A stretch of 64,000 nt of DNA from Benincasa hispida (GCF_009727055.1 NC_052350.1:37822649-37886648), one strand, 5' to 3'; counted from the first letter of the stretch, positions 33,558 through 45,342 are shown. The notes: generated from the letters alone by a model not told the origin. Translations and numbers: made by a program.

Positions 33558-36091
33558 ATTGGTATCAAAGCCAGGTTGTTCTGATATTCCAAATTCATTG
33601 ATGTATTGAATTGCATTTACATTCTTGGTGGGTTTTAAAGCATGTCTACATTATGTTTAAGTGTTAAATGCATTTGTAGATGTGGATTAATGGAGCTTCT
33701 GGGATGATTGCCTCTGGTTATTGCTTTCTTTTACATTTTGAAGTTAATTGCCCCTGTGTTTTTGGGCATATTAACTTATTATCGAGTCTATAATTCAAAG
33801 AGTTTGAGTTTATAAGAGTCTCGTGATGAAGCTTCAAGGTATGGAGATGCAGTTTACTTTGAGGAAGAAGACGACCAAGAGTTGGTCAAATCGTGTAGCC
33901 CATGCTAAACGATCTTTTAGATTTAGCTAAATGATCGGGTAGAAAAGTTCTAACTCGATCGTGTAGCATTTACTAAACGATCGTATGGTTGATGCTAAAT
34001 GAACGAGTGAACTGTTTACTCAATCGGTTTGCATTGGCTACTCGATTGTGTAAACGAAGGGGTAAATGATCGTTGAGTATGGGATACTCGTTGCATGGTA
34101 CGCGCGCGCACTAAACGATCGTGTAGGCCAACATGCTTCATCGCATAATCACTGGCTACATGATCAATCGATAGGTGTTACTTAGTGCTTGCTCTTCGAT
34201 CGTCTAGACGATCATGCTTCATCACGTAGTTGTCGTCTACTCGATCGTTTAGGCTTGCGTTTAAACTTGGTGCACTGTATGATCGAGTGGCCTTCATGCT
34301 TCATCGCATAGTCAAAGGTACTCGATCGTTGCTACACGATCGTGGTTACTCGACCAACTTTACTAAATGATCACAAGGAAAAGCTACACGATCAGGAAGC
34401 GAGGCTTTGCCCGCGGTTCAAGACTTGATTCGCCTGTTTGAACCGGTTTACTCAATGGTTTATGTAATAGATAGTTTTCCTTTTCGGTTTTTGAGGCTAA
34501 TCATCCTGGTCCATTAATTTTGGTGAATGTACATGAGATGAATTTTTAAATTATATGTCATATAGTATGCCATATAGTTTTTAACCCCACCATAGGTTAT
34601 GCATTTGTCATGCATCATCTCTATATTGTAAGAGTTATGATATAGTAGTTTGCATGATTAAATTACTTTAAAGCATGGTCATGCATCATATAATATTAAA
34701 GTTATATTTATGCATGCATTAAGCATATTCATGTATAATCTTTGGTGTATGGAAGCATGTATGCTTAGTTCATTACTTTTTATATAAGAGTTATATATAG
34801 TAATGAATGGACATTGCATGAAGCATGACACATAGGTTAAATTTATAAGAGTTATAAATACCTAATCTAGCTTAGCAATGTGGATGATTTTTTGTTGTTT
34901 CCTTTTATAAGAGTTATTATGGAACTTATAACTAAAATCAATAAGAAAGACATGCATGCAAACTTAGGCTTGAATCTTCTTTTAAAAGAGTTTTAAAATT
35001 TGATGGAGATAGACCTAAGATCACGGTTCTAATGAGATTAGAAACCTAAGTTAATATTTTAATCAGTTTAATAGGATTAAATTGACCAATAAAAGATTAA
35101 ATATGTACCAAATCTATCTATAAGGGACCTTTGTCTAAGGCGGGTTCTGTCTAGGCTGGGGTACTTAAGCTGACGGAAACGGAACACCCCTACCTGGGAA
35201 CCTACCTAGAAAGGTGAATTAGATAGATTTGTTGCATGCATGTAAATTTGATGATAGTTCGTTAAAGTGTTTAATGGGACTTGACTCAAACTTGTTTAAT
35301 TATCAAAAGCAATAGTTTTTTTTTAGCAAATTAAACTCACACTTAGATCAAATCAGTAGCCGCATTGTCTAAGTTAATGAAACCCTAGGTAGAACATTCA
35401 GTGGGAGGTACTTGGGGTATACTTTACTTAAACCTCTTCACGTTTCTCTCTAATGTTCACACTGTGAGATCTATCTTTGACCTCGGGGCACCCTGGGAGT
35501 ATCCCCTTAAAAGATGGTGTTTGGGTAGGTCAATACCAAGGTGAATGGAGAGAATGTTCATAGTAAGTAGGAGTAGGACGTGTGACAACATATCCCACGG
35601 TCTTTCTCATTTAGGTTGGATAATGTTTTGTGCATAGCCTCGAGGCACCCTAGGAGTGTCCCCCTAAAAGATGGCAGTTTTGCATGACTCTTTATCTGAT
35701 CTCCTGTATAGGATAAGGTCGCTTTAGTCTCTTGTCCTAATCAACTTTTTCCATACGGTGGGCGCATTAGGGTGGGACTCTAGGACCTAAAATGAGGGGT
35801 TACACTTATATGAAATTGTTAAAGGTTAACAGTTCTTGACCGAAAAATGGTGACTGTTAAAGTCAGTTACAAGAGTTGTTTCTGTCTAATGTTGAGAATG
35901 TCTCATCCTAGTGAAAAGCCACTTGATCATCCCACCGGTGACTTTTGTCCTGACTCGTTAGGGCATCATTACAAAATAGATGTCATTTCACTTAAGGTAC
36001 ATAAGAACTATTTTGCTAAGACTAAAATTGGTGTTAAAAGTGGTAATGAATAGACTCATTAAGTTTGTTCATGTTTTTCAGCAACTTTAAA
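33558..36091 (+). other. Leader of Y (2.5 kb) with CGATCG palindrome array
   Basis: 33890-34400 carries about two dozen intact or decayed CGATCG cores in contexts like CTAAACGATCGTGTAG. 35090-36091 is the block conserved with U, W, X and V (GGACCTTTGTCTAAGG, TTAAGCTGACGG). It ends GTTTTTCAG about 10 bases before the gag ATG. No coding frame is seen. Confidence 0.7.
33560..33571 (+). promoter_or_regulatory. Primer binding site of Y
   Basis: TGGTATCAAAGC followed by CAGGTT, two bases after the LTR end: initiator Met-tRNA type with one change. Confidence 0.82.
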
Positions 36092-37242
36092 ATGGCTACA
36101 GCCACATTAGCTCTATTAAGTGCCGAAAAATTGACTGGCGAAAACTATGCTAGTTGGAAAAATATGATTAATACCCTACATATCATCGATGACCTAAGGT
36201 TCGTCTTTATGGAGAAGTGTCCTCCTATTCCAACTCAAACCGCTGCTCGAAATGTTCGTGAGGCTTATGAGAAATGGACACGGGCGAACGAGAAGGCTCG
36301 AGCTTATATCTTGGCCAGTCTAAACAAAGTTTTGGCCAAGAAGCATGGGCCTATGCTCTCTGTGCGTGAGATCATGGAGTCCCTACGAGGAATGTTCAAA
36401 CAACTGTCTAGACAGCTCAAGCACGAAGCTCTGAAATGCATCTTCAACTCCAAAATGGAGGAGGGTACATCTATCCGAGAACAACTTCTGAACATGATGG
36501 TCCACTTCAATGTGGCGGAGATGAATTGGTCACGCATCGATGAGGGCAGACAGGTTAGCATCATTCTACACTCGTTGCCAGATAGCTTCTTGTACTTTGT
36601 CAGTAATGCTATACTAAACAAAGTTGACTATATCCTTATAACTCTCCTCAACGAGTTGTAGACATTCCAATCCTTGCTGAAAAGTAAGGAGAANNNNNAC
36701 ACGGGCGAACGAGAAGGCTCGAGCTTATATCTTGGCCAGTCTAAACAAAGTTTTGGCCAAGAAGCATGGGCCTATGCTCTCTGTGCGTGAGATGATGGTC
36801 CACTTTAATGTGGCGGAGATGAATGGGGCTCGCATCGATGAGGGCAGAAAGGTTAGCATAATTCTACACACATTGCCAGATAGCTTCCTACACTTTGTCA
36901 GCAATGCTGTGCTGAACAAAGTTGATTATTCCCTTACAGCTCTCCTTAATGGGTTGCAGACATTCCAATCCTTATTGAAAAGCAACAAGAAGAAGATTGT
37001 GAGGCAAATTTTGCTTCATCATCTAAGAAGTTCCATTGGCGTTCGACCTCAAGAACTAAGTCTGCACCTTCTACTTCTAACACTACCAAGTGGAAGAAGA
37101 AGAAGGGTAGTAACAAAAACGGAAGGCACCTGCTAACCCACAACTTGCTGCACAGTGGAATAGGCGATCAGCGCCGATTGAAAAAGGAAAATGTTTCCAT
37201 TGCAACCAAGATGGGCACTAGAAACAGAACTGTCCTTGCTGG
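36092..37242 (+). pseudogene. gag: Gag of Y, pseudogene with an assembly gap and duplicated segment
   Basis: ATG 36092 is chosen by alignment with the other gags (MATATLALLSAEKLTGENY). It is open to a TAG at 36659, where the family has Gln (NEL-stop-TFQSL). Five N at 36694-36698 follow. From 36699 the sequence restarts at the gag text already seen at 36278. This second copy lacks ~115 bp (LRGMFKQ...EQLLN region) and differs at several residues, then continues past the stop position to the basic tract. The knuckle is C-F-H-C-x4-G-H-stop-x3-C, with TAG at 37219-37221. Confidence 0.78.
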
Positions 37243-38533
37243 TTGAAGGGGAAGAAGAAGGCTAAGGCCAAGGCAAAACAAGGTAAATATGATTTACTAG
37301 TTTTAGAAACTTGTTTAGTAAAGAATGATGATTCTGCCTTGATTATAGACTCTGGGGTTATTAATCATGTTTGTTCTTCTTTTCAAGGGATTAGATCCTG
37401 GCAACAGCTTGAGGCTGGAGAGATGACGATGCAAGTAGGCATCGGGCATGTCGTCTCAGTTGTAGCAATGAGAGGGCTCCAGTTGACTTTACAGAATAAA
37501 TTTATCATTTTGAATGATGTATATGTTGTTCCCGAGTTAAAGCTAAACTTAATTTCTGTAAAGTGTCTGATTGAATGTAAATATACTCTCAACTTTTCGG
37601 TGAATAAAGTGTTTATTCTGAAATATGGTTTTGAGATTTGTTCAGCAAAACTGGAAAATAATTTGTATGTGCTAAGGTCGTTAGCAACAAATTCCCTCTA
37701 TAACATAGATATGTTTAAAATTGTCGTAACTCAAAATAAACGACTTAATGTTTCTTCTAAAGAAAATGCCCAATTTTGGTACCTTCGATTAGGGCACATC
37801 AATCTCAATCAGATTGAGAGGTTGGTAAAGAATGGACTTTTAAGCGAGTTAGAGGAAAACTAAAAGACATTTTACTGGAAAAGGTTATCGAGCCAAAGAG
37901 CCTCTAGAGTTAGTACATTCAAACCTTTGTGGTCCAATGAATGTGCGAGCCAGGGGAGTCTAGGAGTATTTCAACACTTTTACTGATGATTACTCACGGT
38001 ATGGGTATGTTTATTTGATGTAACAAAAGTCAGAATCCTTTGAAAAGATTAAAGAGGCTGAAGTTGAAAATGGATTGGATAAACGAATAAAAACACCTCG
38101 ATCAGATCAGGGTGGAGAGTTTTGGATTATGAGTTCCAAAACTATATGATAGAATATGGAATTTTTTCCTAACTCTTAGCGCCTAGTACAACTCAGCAGA
38201 ATAGTGTAATAGAGAGGAGAAATAGAACCCTATTGGACATGGTTCGATCGATGATGAGTTACGCTTCCTTACCAGACTCGTTTTGGGGTTTTGTAGTGGA
38301 GACTGCAGCTTATATCCTCAACTGTGTTCCTTCCAAGAGTGTTGCCATAACACCTTTGGAGTTGTGAACAGTCGTAAAGCTAGATTGCATCACTTCCACA
38401 TCTGGGGTTGCCTAGTACATATGCTTGAGGCTAATCCTAAGAAACTGGAACCACGTTTGATAGTGTGCCTATTTGTAGGCTACTCCAAAGGGACACGAGG
38501 TGGTTACTTTTATGATTTTAAGGGAAAAAAAAA
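37243..38533 (+). pseudogene. pol: Protease and integrase of Y, pseudogene
   Basis: 37243-37863 is open: GKYDLLVLETCLVKN, the protease motif I-D-S-G near 37350, the strand between protease and integrase (VPELKLNLISV), and the integrase zinc domain LRLGHINLNQIERL. A TAA at 37861 coincides with loss of the CxxC stretch. Downstream the first catalytic Asp is Asn (HSNLCGPM near 37920). Frameshifts follow around the second, SDQGGE near 38105. Integrase C-terminal text (FWGFVVETAAYILN, HHFHIWGCLVHML, LFVGYSKGTRGG) continues to 38520. Confidence 0.8.
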
Positions 38534-38937
38534 GTGTTTGTGTTGACAAGCAATACCTTCCTGGAGGAGGATCATATGAGGGAGCACAGTCCACGTAGTA
38601 AAATCGTGTTGTGTGAACTTTTCAATGAAACTATTGAAACTTCAACAAGAGTTGTTGAAGGCCCTATTACATCAACAAGAGTTGTTGATGGAAGTTCATC
38701 TAGTAGGTCAAATCCACCTCAAGAGTTGATGGAATATCGATGTAGTGGGAGGGTTGCAAAACCACCTGTTCGCTATATGGGTTTCACTGAAATCTTTGCT
38801 AGGGTAGCCGATGGCAAGGTTAAGGATCCGTTGTCTTATAAGAAGGCAATGGAAGATGTTGACTGGGATGAATGGGTCAAAGCCATGAATCTCGAGATGG
38901 AGTGTATGTACTTCAACTAAGTATGGGATCTTGTAGA
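38534..38937 (+). pseudogene. pol: Integrase-RT linker and RT start of Y, cut by V
   Basis: It reads VFVLTSNTFLEEDHMREH, then two STRVV(E/D)G repeats (38642 and 38672), then RCSGRVAKPPVRYMG, DPLSYKKAMEDVD and MNLEMECMYFN-stop. It breaks after DLVD at 38937, where LTR sequence of V begins. The remainder of RT resumes at about 47324, with roughly 45 codons missing. Confidence 0.78.
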
Positions 38938-40969
38938 TAAAGGAAATCACAAACAGAGATCTCTATGAGCTGCGGAAGTAGATCGTTCCAAATTCCATTG
39001 GAATGAACACAACAATCACAGTCTAACCAAAAACATACAGATTATGTATAAATAGAAATTACAGCATACTACAAGAGGATACAAGGGATAAAGTATGCGT
39101 ACCTTTGAAAAACTATTCTTCAAGTATCCCTCGATCAGTCTCCAATGCGTCTAAAGCAGCACTCGAATGCAACGAACAGAACATCACCTCCATGAACGTC
39201 TGAATGCTCATCGAACCCAATCGAGTCCATCGATTCACGAACGGATGTAGAACACCACCACAAATGTTACCTTGGTATTTTCTGTGTGAGAATCCAGGAG
39301 TTGTGGGCTATGTATGATCTTGGATTGAGGAAGATAGGAGATATATGATCGAGTAAGTGAGAGAAATGAAGACTCTATCTATCGGATAGGCAATGTACTC
39401 GATCGTTTAGAAAATGGAAGCCTATCATATAGACTTTGCTACTCGATCGTGTAGCAACGATCAAAGAATAACTATCGCATGATCAACTTTTAACGATCGT
39501 GTATGCTCTCAACGGCTATCACTTAATAAAAACTCTTTTACTTGATAGCCTTTTTCCATGACATTCTTTCGAGTGAATCCAACTACTAATTTTGGAAAAA
39601 AAAATTCCTTTTATCTCACGGTTACCATAAAACTTCTAATAACGTCCCACTTAATTCAGTTATTAGAGAAAAAGAATTAATTATAATTAATATATTATAA
39701 ATAAATATGATAACCAACTTATTATATTATATTTATAACATATAGTTTTAATATTTCATCATATGAAACATATAAACCATAGTTCTTTTTCAATTTTATG
39801 GTACTTAATATAAATCATATTTATATTAATTCCTTCAATTAATATATCTAATACATCATATCAATTATATCATATATAATTGAATTTACTCTTGTTAATT
39901 TGAACACTTCAAACTAACCCAAAATCTGATTCTCAACTTGAACCCATTGAGCTACCAAGGGGACCTCATGAACCTGTAGCTTGAAGCTCCAACAATATGT
40001 GAATAACTGACTAAACTTTTTAGTCACGAGATCCACCATCCGTTAACTGTTGGTCACTCCACTAAAGACCGATAGCTGCACTCTTCGCAATACAGATATA
40101 TTTTTGTGTCCATATAATCAGTTAACTATGCGACAACCCTTTACAAATCGCTCGTAAGTACAGCTGGGCCAATTTACCGTTTTGCTCATGTAGTTACATC
40201 TAACTCTTTAAGTACTACTTATTTCTCTAATGAACAATAAGTCATAGTCCTACTATGACTGAGTCCTCTCTTCCAAAGAGAGGGTGTGGCCACTATGTTC
40301 AAGACCCAGAATCAGTCCTTAAAGGAGCAATTTATCTAATTACCCCTGCTTCAGCGAATCAGTGAATTTCGTCTTGTATAGCTAAGTTCCCAACTCCCTA
40401 ATCAGACGAATCCGCAAAAAGGTAGCTTGTTGAGTTGGCAATCTGGCCACTTTCACCCATACTAATCAAAGGAGCGCCCTCATAGGCAGGAGTTCCTAAA
40501 ACACTCAAGATGAAGATCATGTCACCTATGGTCATTTTAGTGAAATGTAAGTCTTAATTATTAACTGCGTTATATAAAGAGACTAACCATCTTGTGGTCC
40601 GGTCTTATACAAACTCTTTGTATAGGACACCCCCGCTCGCATGTCTCTACATGAATGGTCAGGGTCAGACCATTTGTAGCACTTTACAACACTTGTAAAT
40701 ATCTACAAAGCGGGTCATATCCATAGTGTCACAAGGATAAAATATCTCTTCTTTATCCTTATACTACGAACCATTTAGGTCATTACTTAAGGTATGATCC
40801 ACTTGTATGTCTTACATACATGCTTAAATTACATAAAATAACCACGGATCTTAGTTTATTGGATATGAGTAAATGCAAATAAAATAACATTTATTTTATT
40901 AATAACAATGTGTACAAAATGTTTACAAACTACGAGACCACCGGGAGAATTAGGACACCAATCCTAACA
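38938..40969 (-). repeat. 3' LTR of V (2032 bp)
   Basis: On the minus strand it starts TGTTAGGATTGGTGTCC at 40969 and ends near 38938. It has a CGATCG cluster at about 39362-39510 and the conserved core near 40605. By eye it is somewhat under 90% identical to 45343-47323. Confidence 0.78.
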
Positions 40970-41077
40970 ATCTCCCACTTGTTCTAATGCCTTGAGAGAC
41001 TAATGTATAATATTTAAAAACAGTACAATATACAATAAACTAGGGCATACTTTATACCCCTGTATCATCTCCCACTT
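40970..41077 (-). promoter_or_regulatory. Two polypurine tracts of V
   Basis: The minus strand reads AAGTGGGAGAT at 40980-40970, directly before the LTR, and the identical AAGTGGGAGAT at 41077-41067. TGCCCTAGTTTATTGTA lies between them. Confidence 0.78.
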
Positions 41078-41084
41078 GTCCTAG

Positions 41085-41666
41085 ACAAGGTGCCGTATGT
41101 CCCATAGACCCAGACTATCCAGATGACCCTTGAACACTTTAGTCGTGAGAGCCTTTATAAATGGATCAGCAACATTGTGCTCCGATGTGATCTTCGTGAC
41201 TATCACGTCATCGTGATGCACAATCTGCCTAATCAAACGATACTTCTATTCAATATGCTTACCTTTTTGGTGACTTCAGTTCTTTTGAATTTTCCACAGC
41301 CCCCCTGTTATCAAAATAAAGTGTGATCGACAAAGACATATTTCGAACAACTTCTAAATCTGTAAAGAACTTCCTAAGCGAAACAACTTCTTTAGCAGCT
41401 TCACAAGTGGCTACGTATTCGGCTTCCATAGTGGAGTCCGTGATGCATCCTTGCTTGATGCTTCGCCAAACTACATCCCCTCAATTTAGAGTGAAAACGG
41501 ACCCTGATGTTGATTTCTGAGAATTTCTATCAGTCTGAAAGTCAGAGTTTGTGTATCTTGTAAGGATCAAATCATTATCTCCATACATGAGCATGTAGTC
41601 TCTCGTTTTTCAAAGATACTTGAGAATCGTTTTGACCGTTGTCTAGTGATCTAATCTTGGATTGGA
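41085..41666 (-). pseudogene. pol: RNase H of V, pseudogene
   Basis: The minus strand shows SGSVFTLN near 41490, STMEAEYVAACEAAKEVVSL near 41430-41370 and an ADPFIKALTTKVFKGHLD-type tail near 41165-41110, in shifting frames with stops. Order and spacing fit the C-terminal end of copia pol. Confidence 0.7.
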
Positions 41667-42540
41667 CTAATATCGACTGACAATCCCTACTGCATAGCAA
41701 ATGTCAGGTCTAGTACATAACATTACATACATAAGGCTTCCAACAACCGAAGCATAAGGAATACGTCTTATTTTCTCAACCTCTTGAGGTGTCTTAGGAC
41801 ACTGTTCCTTAGACAAAATAATTCCATACCTTAATAGTAATAAACCCCTCTTGGAATTCTGCATCAAGTACCTGATCAACATCTTGTCAATGTACGATGC
41901 TCGAGACAAGACCAACCTCTTATTCTTACGATCTTGAATGATCTGGATCCCTAGAACATACTGCACCTCTCCCAAATATTTCATTTGGAATTGGGCGGTT
42001 AGCCACAATTTAATGTCAGTCAGAAAGCCTACATCATTCCCAATGAGTAGGATATCATCCACATACAATACCAAGAAAGCTACTGAGTTGTTGATGATTT
42101 TCTTGTAAACACAAGACTCATCAACATTTTGATCAAAGCCAAATTATTTGATCGCATTATCAAATCTAATGTTCCACAATCTAGATGCTTGTTTCAACCC
42201 ATAAATAGACCTATTAAGCTTGCAAACTCTTTGATTTTGATCTGGAACAATGAACCCCTCTGGTTGAGCCATGTAGATGGTCTCCTCAAGATTACCATTT
42301 AGAAGGGCAGTCTTGACGTCCATTTGCCATATCACATAATCATAAAATGTGGCTATGGACAGAAGAATCCTGATAGACTTCTACATGACAACAGATGAGA
42401 AAGTTTCCTCATAGTCCACTCCCTCGACCTAGGTATAACCCTTTGCCATGAATCTAGCCTTAAAGTCTGCACCTTTCCATCTACACCTCGTTTTCTCTTG
42501 TAGATCCATTTACACCCTATAGGTTTTACTCCATCAGGCT
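41667..42540 (-). pseudogene. pol: Reverse transcriptase of V, pseudogene
   Basis: 42335-42144 is open on the minus strand with IWQMDVKTALLNGNLEE (first catalytic Asp), QPEGFI and IYGLKQASRLWN. 42074-41667 is open with the Y-V-D-D active site at 42065-42054, FQMKYLGEVQYVLGIQI, ASYIDKML and TRPDICYAVGIVSRY. A short broken stretch around 42110 separates them. The N-terminal part (42540-42340) has stops. It is the best preserved RT in the window but not intact. Confidence 0.82.
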
Positions 42541-43647
42541 AATCCACAAGTTTCCAGATAGAGTTGAAGTACATGGACTCCATTTCCTGATTCATGGCTT
42601 TAATCCACTCATCTTTGTCAACATCCCCCATTGCTTTCTTATAAGACAATGGATCCTCAACTTCATCATCAGACATGATGTTTTGGGCTTCAGTTAAACC
42701 CATGTAGCATTCTGGTGGGTTTGCAATCCTCCTACTACGACGAGGCAGTCTCAACTCTTGAGATAGTTGGCTAGATGAACCGACATCAACAAATCTTGTT
42801 GATCTATTAGTCTGTTCAACAACTCTTGTTGAACTCTCAGTAGTCTCACTAGAAATCTCATGTAAAACAAGCTTGCTTCATGGTTTATGATCCCTGATGT
42901 GGTCTTCTTCCAAGAAGATAGCATTTGTCGACACAAGATCATAGAAGTATCCACCCCTCGTTTCCTTGGGGTAGCCTACAAAGAGGCAAACTTTCAAATG
43001 CGATTCCAACTTTTTAGGGTTAGCCACAAGCACCTGAGCCGGACATCCCTAAATCCTGAAGTGGCGTAAACTACCTTTATGGCCTCTCTACAGCTCAAAA
43101 GGTGTTTCAGAAACATTTTTTGAGGGAACGTTGTTCAAATATAACATGCAGTCTCCACTGAAAATCCTCAAAATGAGTCTGGAAGATGTGCATAACTCAT
43201 CATAGACCGAAACATGTCCAACAAGGTTTTGTTTCTCCTTTCTGATACACCATTCTCCTGAGGTGTACCTGAGGCCGAGAGTTGGGACGTGATTCCATGT
43301 TCTATCATATAGTTCTAGAATTCGAGGTCCATATACTCTCCACCACGATCAGATCGTAGTGATTTTATCTTCTTACCTAACAAGTTTTCAACTTCAGCCT
43401 TATACTCTTTGAACTTTTCAAGAGCGTTAGACTTACGTTGCATTAGGTATAGATACCCATATCTTGAATAATCATCTATGAAACAGATGAAATATTCATA
43501 ACCACCTCGAGCTCTAGCACTCATCAAACCACAGAGGTCTGAATGTATAAGCTCTAAGGTTTCCTTGGCTCTATAACCTTTTCCGATAAAAGGTCATTTG
43601 GTCATCTTAACTTCAAGGCATGATTCACATACCGGCAAGGAGTTTTC
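42541..43647 (-). pseudogene. pol: Integrase core and linker of V, pseudogene
   Basis: 43527-43315 (minus) is open: GGYEYFICFIDDYSRYGYLYLMQ, then RSDRGGEYMDL with the second catalytic Asp. The first catalytic region (LIHSDLCGL) is readable just upstream near 43550 in the same direction. The C-terminal domain is fragmentary. The linker has two STR(V/F)V(D/E) repeats as hairpins at 42816 and 42786, followed by RRSRRIANPPECYMGLTE and DPLSYKKAMGDVD in 42754-42539. Confidence 0.78.
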
Positions 43648-44300
43648 TTATAAACCTTTTAGAAGTCCACACTTCACCAACTTCTTAATCTTATGAAGGA
43701 TGTGACCTAACCATAGATGCCAAAGATAGGCATTTTCATTAGGAGAAAGCTTTGGTCTTTTTGCAATTGTCGCTATTTTGAACATTTCAGTATTTAGCAA
43801 GGCATTTATGACAAACGGCCTTAGTACATATAAGTTATTTTCCCTTGAACCAAAACCAATTTCCATACCATGCTTGAAAATAAACATTTTATTCTCAGAA
43901 AAGGAGACGGTATAACCTTGTTCAATCAAACAAGAAACCGAGATTAAGTTCCTCTTGATATGAGGACTACAAAAATATTATCCAGTAACAAATAACATTT
44001 CTTGTCCAAAAATAAATTTAGCCTACCTAAAGCAACAACTAAAACAACCTCATCAGTACCGACTCAAAGAGTCAACTTTCTATCTTCCAACATTTTCCAG
44101 GAACTAAATCCTTGGTAGGAAGAACTTACGTCATTAGTAGCACCTGAATCAAGTATCCAAGCAGAATCATCATTCTTTACCAAACATGTCTCCCAGACTA
44201 ATAAATCACATTTACTATCTTTAGACTTTTTCCTTTTTTGGAGAGTAGTGGGATCAGTATCAGAACCTAAATAAGCTCCAAGTTCTATTTCAGAGAACAA
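43648..44300 (-). pseudogene. pol: Protease and GAG-pre-integrase of V, pseudogene
   Basis: 44300-44064 (minus) reads SKCDLLVWETCLVKNDDSAW then I-L-D-S-G-A-T-N, the protease catalytic motif in good order. 43929-43648 reads ENNLYVLRP and LWHLWLGHILHKIKKLVKCGLL, the integrase zinc domain start. A short unreadable stretch lies between them. The knuckle region normally before protease is missing. Confidence 0.75.
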
Positions 44301-44734
44301 CGTTGATGAACTTCATCTGAGTTAACAACAATTGTTTTCTCTTTTAGTCCCTTGACATTCAAGAAAGACTCGAGATTATTTTGAGAACTAACACTACTGG
44401 TTTCTTTGTCATCCATCTCTTTGTGCTCAAAAAGGGAGAAGTGACATTCAAACAATTTTTGCAAGATTTCACATGCAATGACCATGTTCTCAACCCTTTT
44501 GGCCAATACATCAGATATGCTAGCGAAAATTTGAAGTCGGGCCATCGAATTAGCCTTCATTCGCACCTTATAAGCATTATGAACATTTTGCGGTGCATCA
44601 AGGGTCAGGACTTGAGGACACTCCTAAACCATGACATACTCGAGGTCGTTTACCATGAAATATGTTTTAAGAGTCTATTTCCAATGTATGTAATCGGTCA
44701 AATTAAAAGAAGCAACTAACGGAAAATCATACAT
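44285..44734 (-). pseudogene. gag: Gag of V, pseudogene
   Basis: The start at 44734 (minus) is chosen because a TTTTTTCAACAAC tract precedes it, as before the gag of Y. The first part is stop-broken (TDYIHWK-stop, then ECPQVL). 44566-44285 is open: KANSMARLQIFASISDVLAKR, VIACEILQKLFECHF, then text unlike the gags of U, X and Y. The domain after this is short, with no CCHC, so the element has lost or replaced its C-terminal gag. Confidence 0.68.
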
Positions 44735-45342
44735 GTTGTTGAAAAAACAAACACATTGATCTACATTAGATTTTAGCAAATACTCTTTAAAACAAAATCC
44801 AATTTGGTTTAGCAAAATCTAAATGAATCCTGTATGACATCTAGTTTTGCAATGACGCTTTAGTGGTTTAGGAAAAAAGCCTCTGAAGGGTAGTCAATTT
44901 ATCCCTCATCTGAATTGAGACACTCTCAACAAGTCATTAATACCAGAACAACTCTTGTTCCTATAACAACTAGCCATCATTGTTTGGTCAAGAAATCATT
45001 AACTTGGTTAACAATTTCTCGTAAGTGTGACCCTTCATTTTAGATCATAGAGTTTCGCCCCAAGCATCCAATCTGAAGGGAAAAAATACGATTGGGGAAA
45101 AAACTAAAGTGACCCTATCCATTTCTGGAGTTCATAATATTGACCAACCGCACAAACCATCCGAAGGAGGACGCTCCCAAGGCGCCACGAAGTCGAGCAA
45201 GAAGATCTCATGGTGCAAACCAATGAAGGAGACCGTAGGACATGTTGACTCACATCCTTCACCCACTTAATATAAATACTTTCTCCGTCTACCTTAATAT
45301 TGACTTATGCAAACACCATCCGAAGGGGGATGCCCAGCCAGT
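44735..45342 (-). other. Leader of V, primer site deleted
   Basis: The minus strand has the conserved leader block (CTTCGTGGCGCCTTGGGAGC near 45190-45170; GGGTCACACTTACGAG near 45030). It joins directly to the LTR end. The first part of the leader and the primer site are missing except for a CTGG remnant. Confidence 0.68.

Noticed and set aside
33890..34400. CGATCG array considered as a CRISPR-like or satellite array
   Set aside because: Units are degenerate with no constant repeat and unique spacers, spacing is irregular, and the context is a plant retrotransposon leader.
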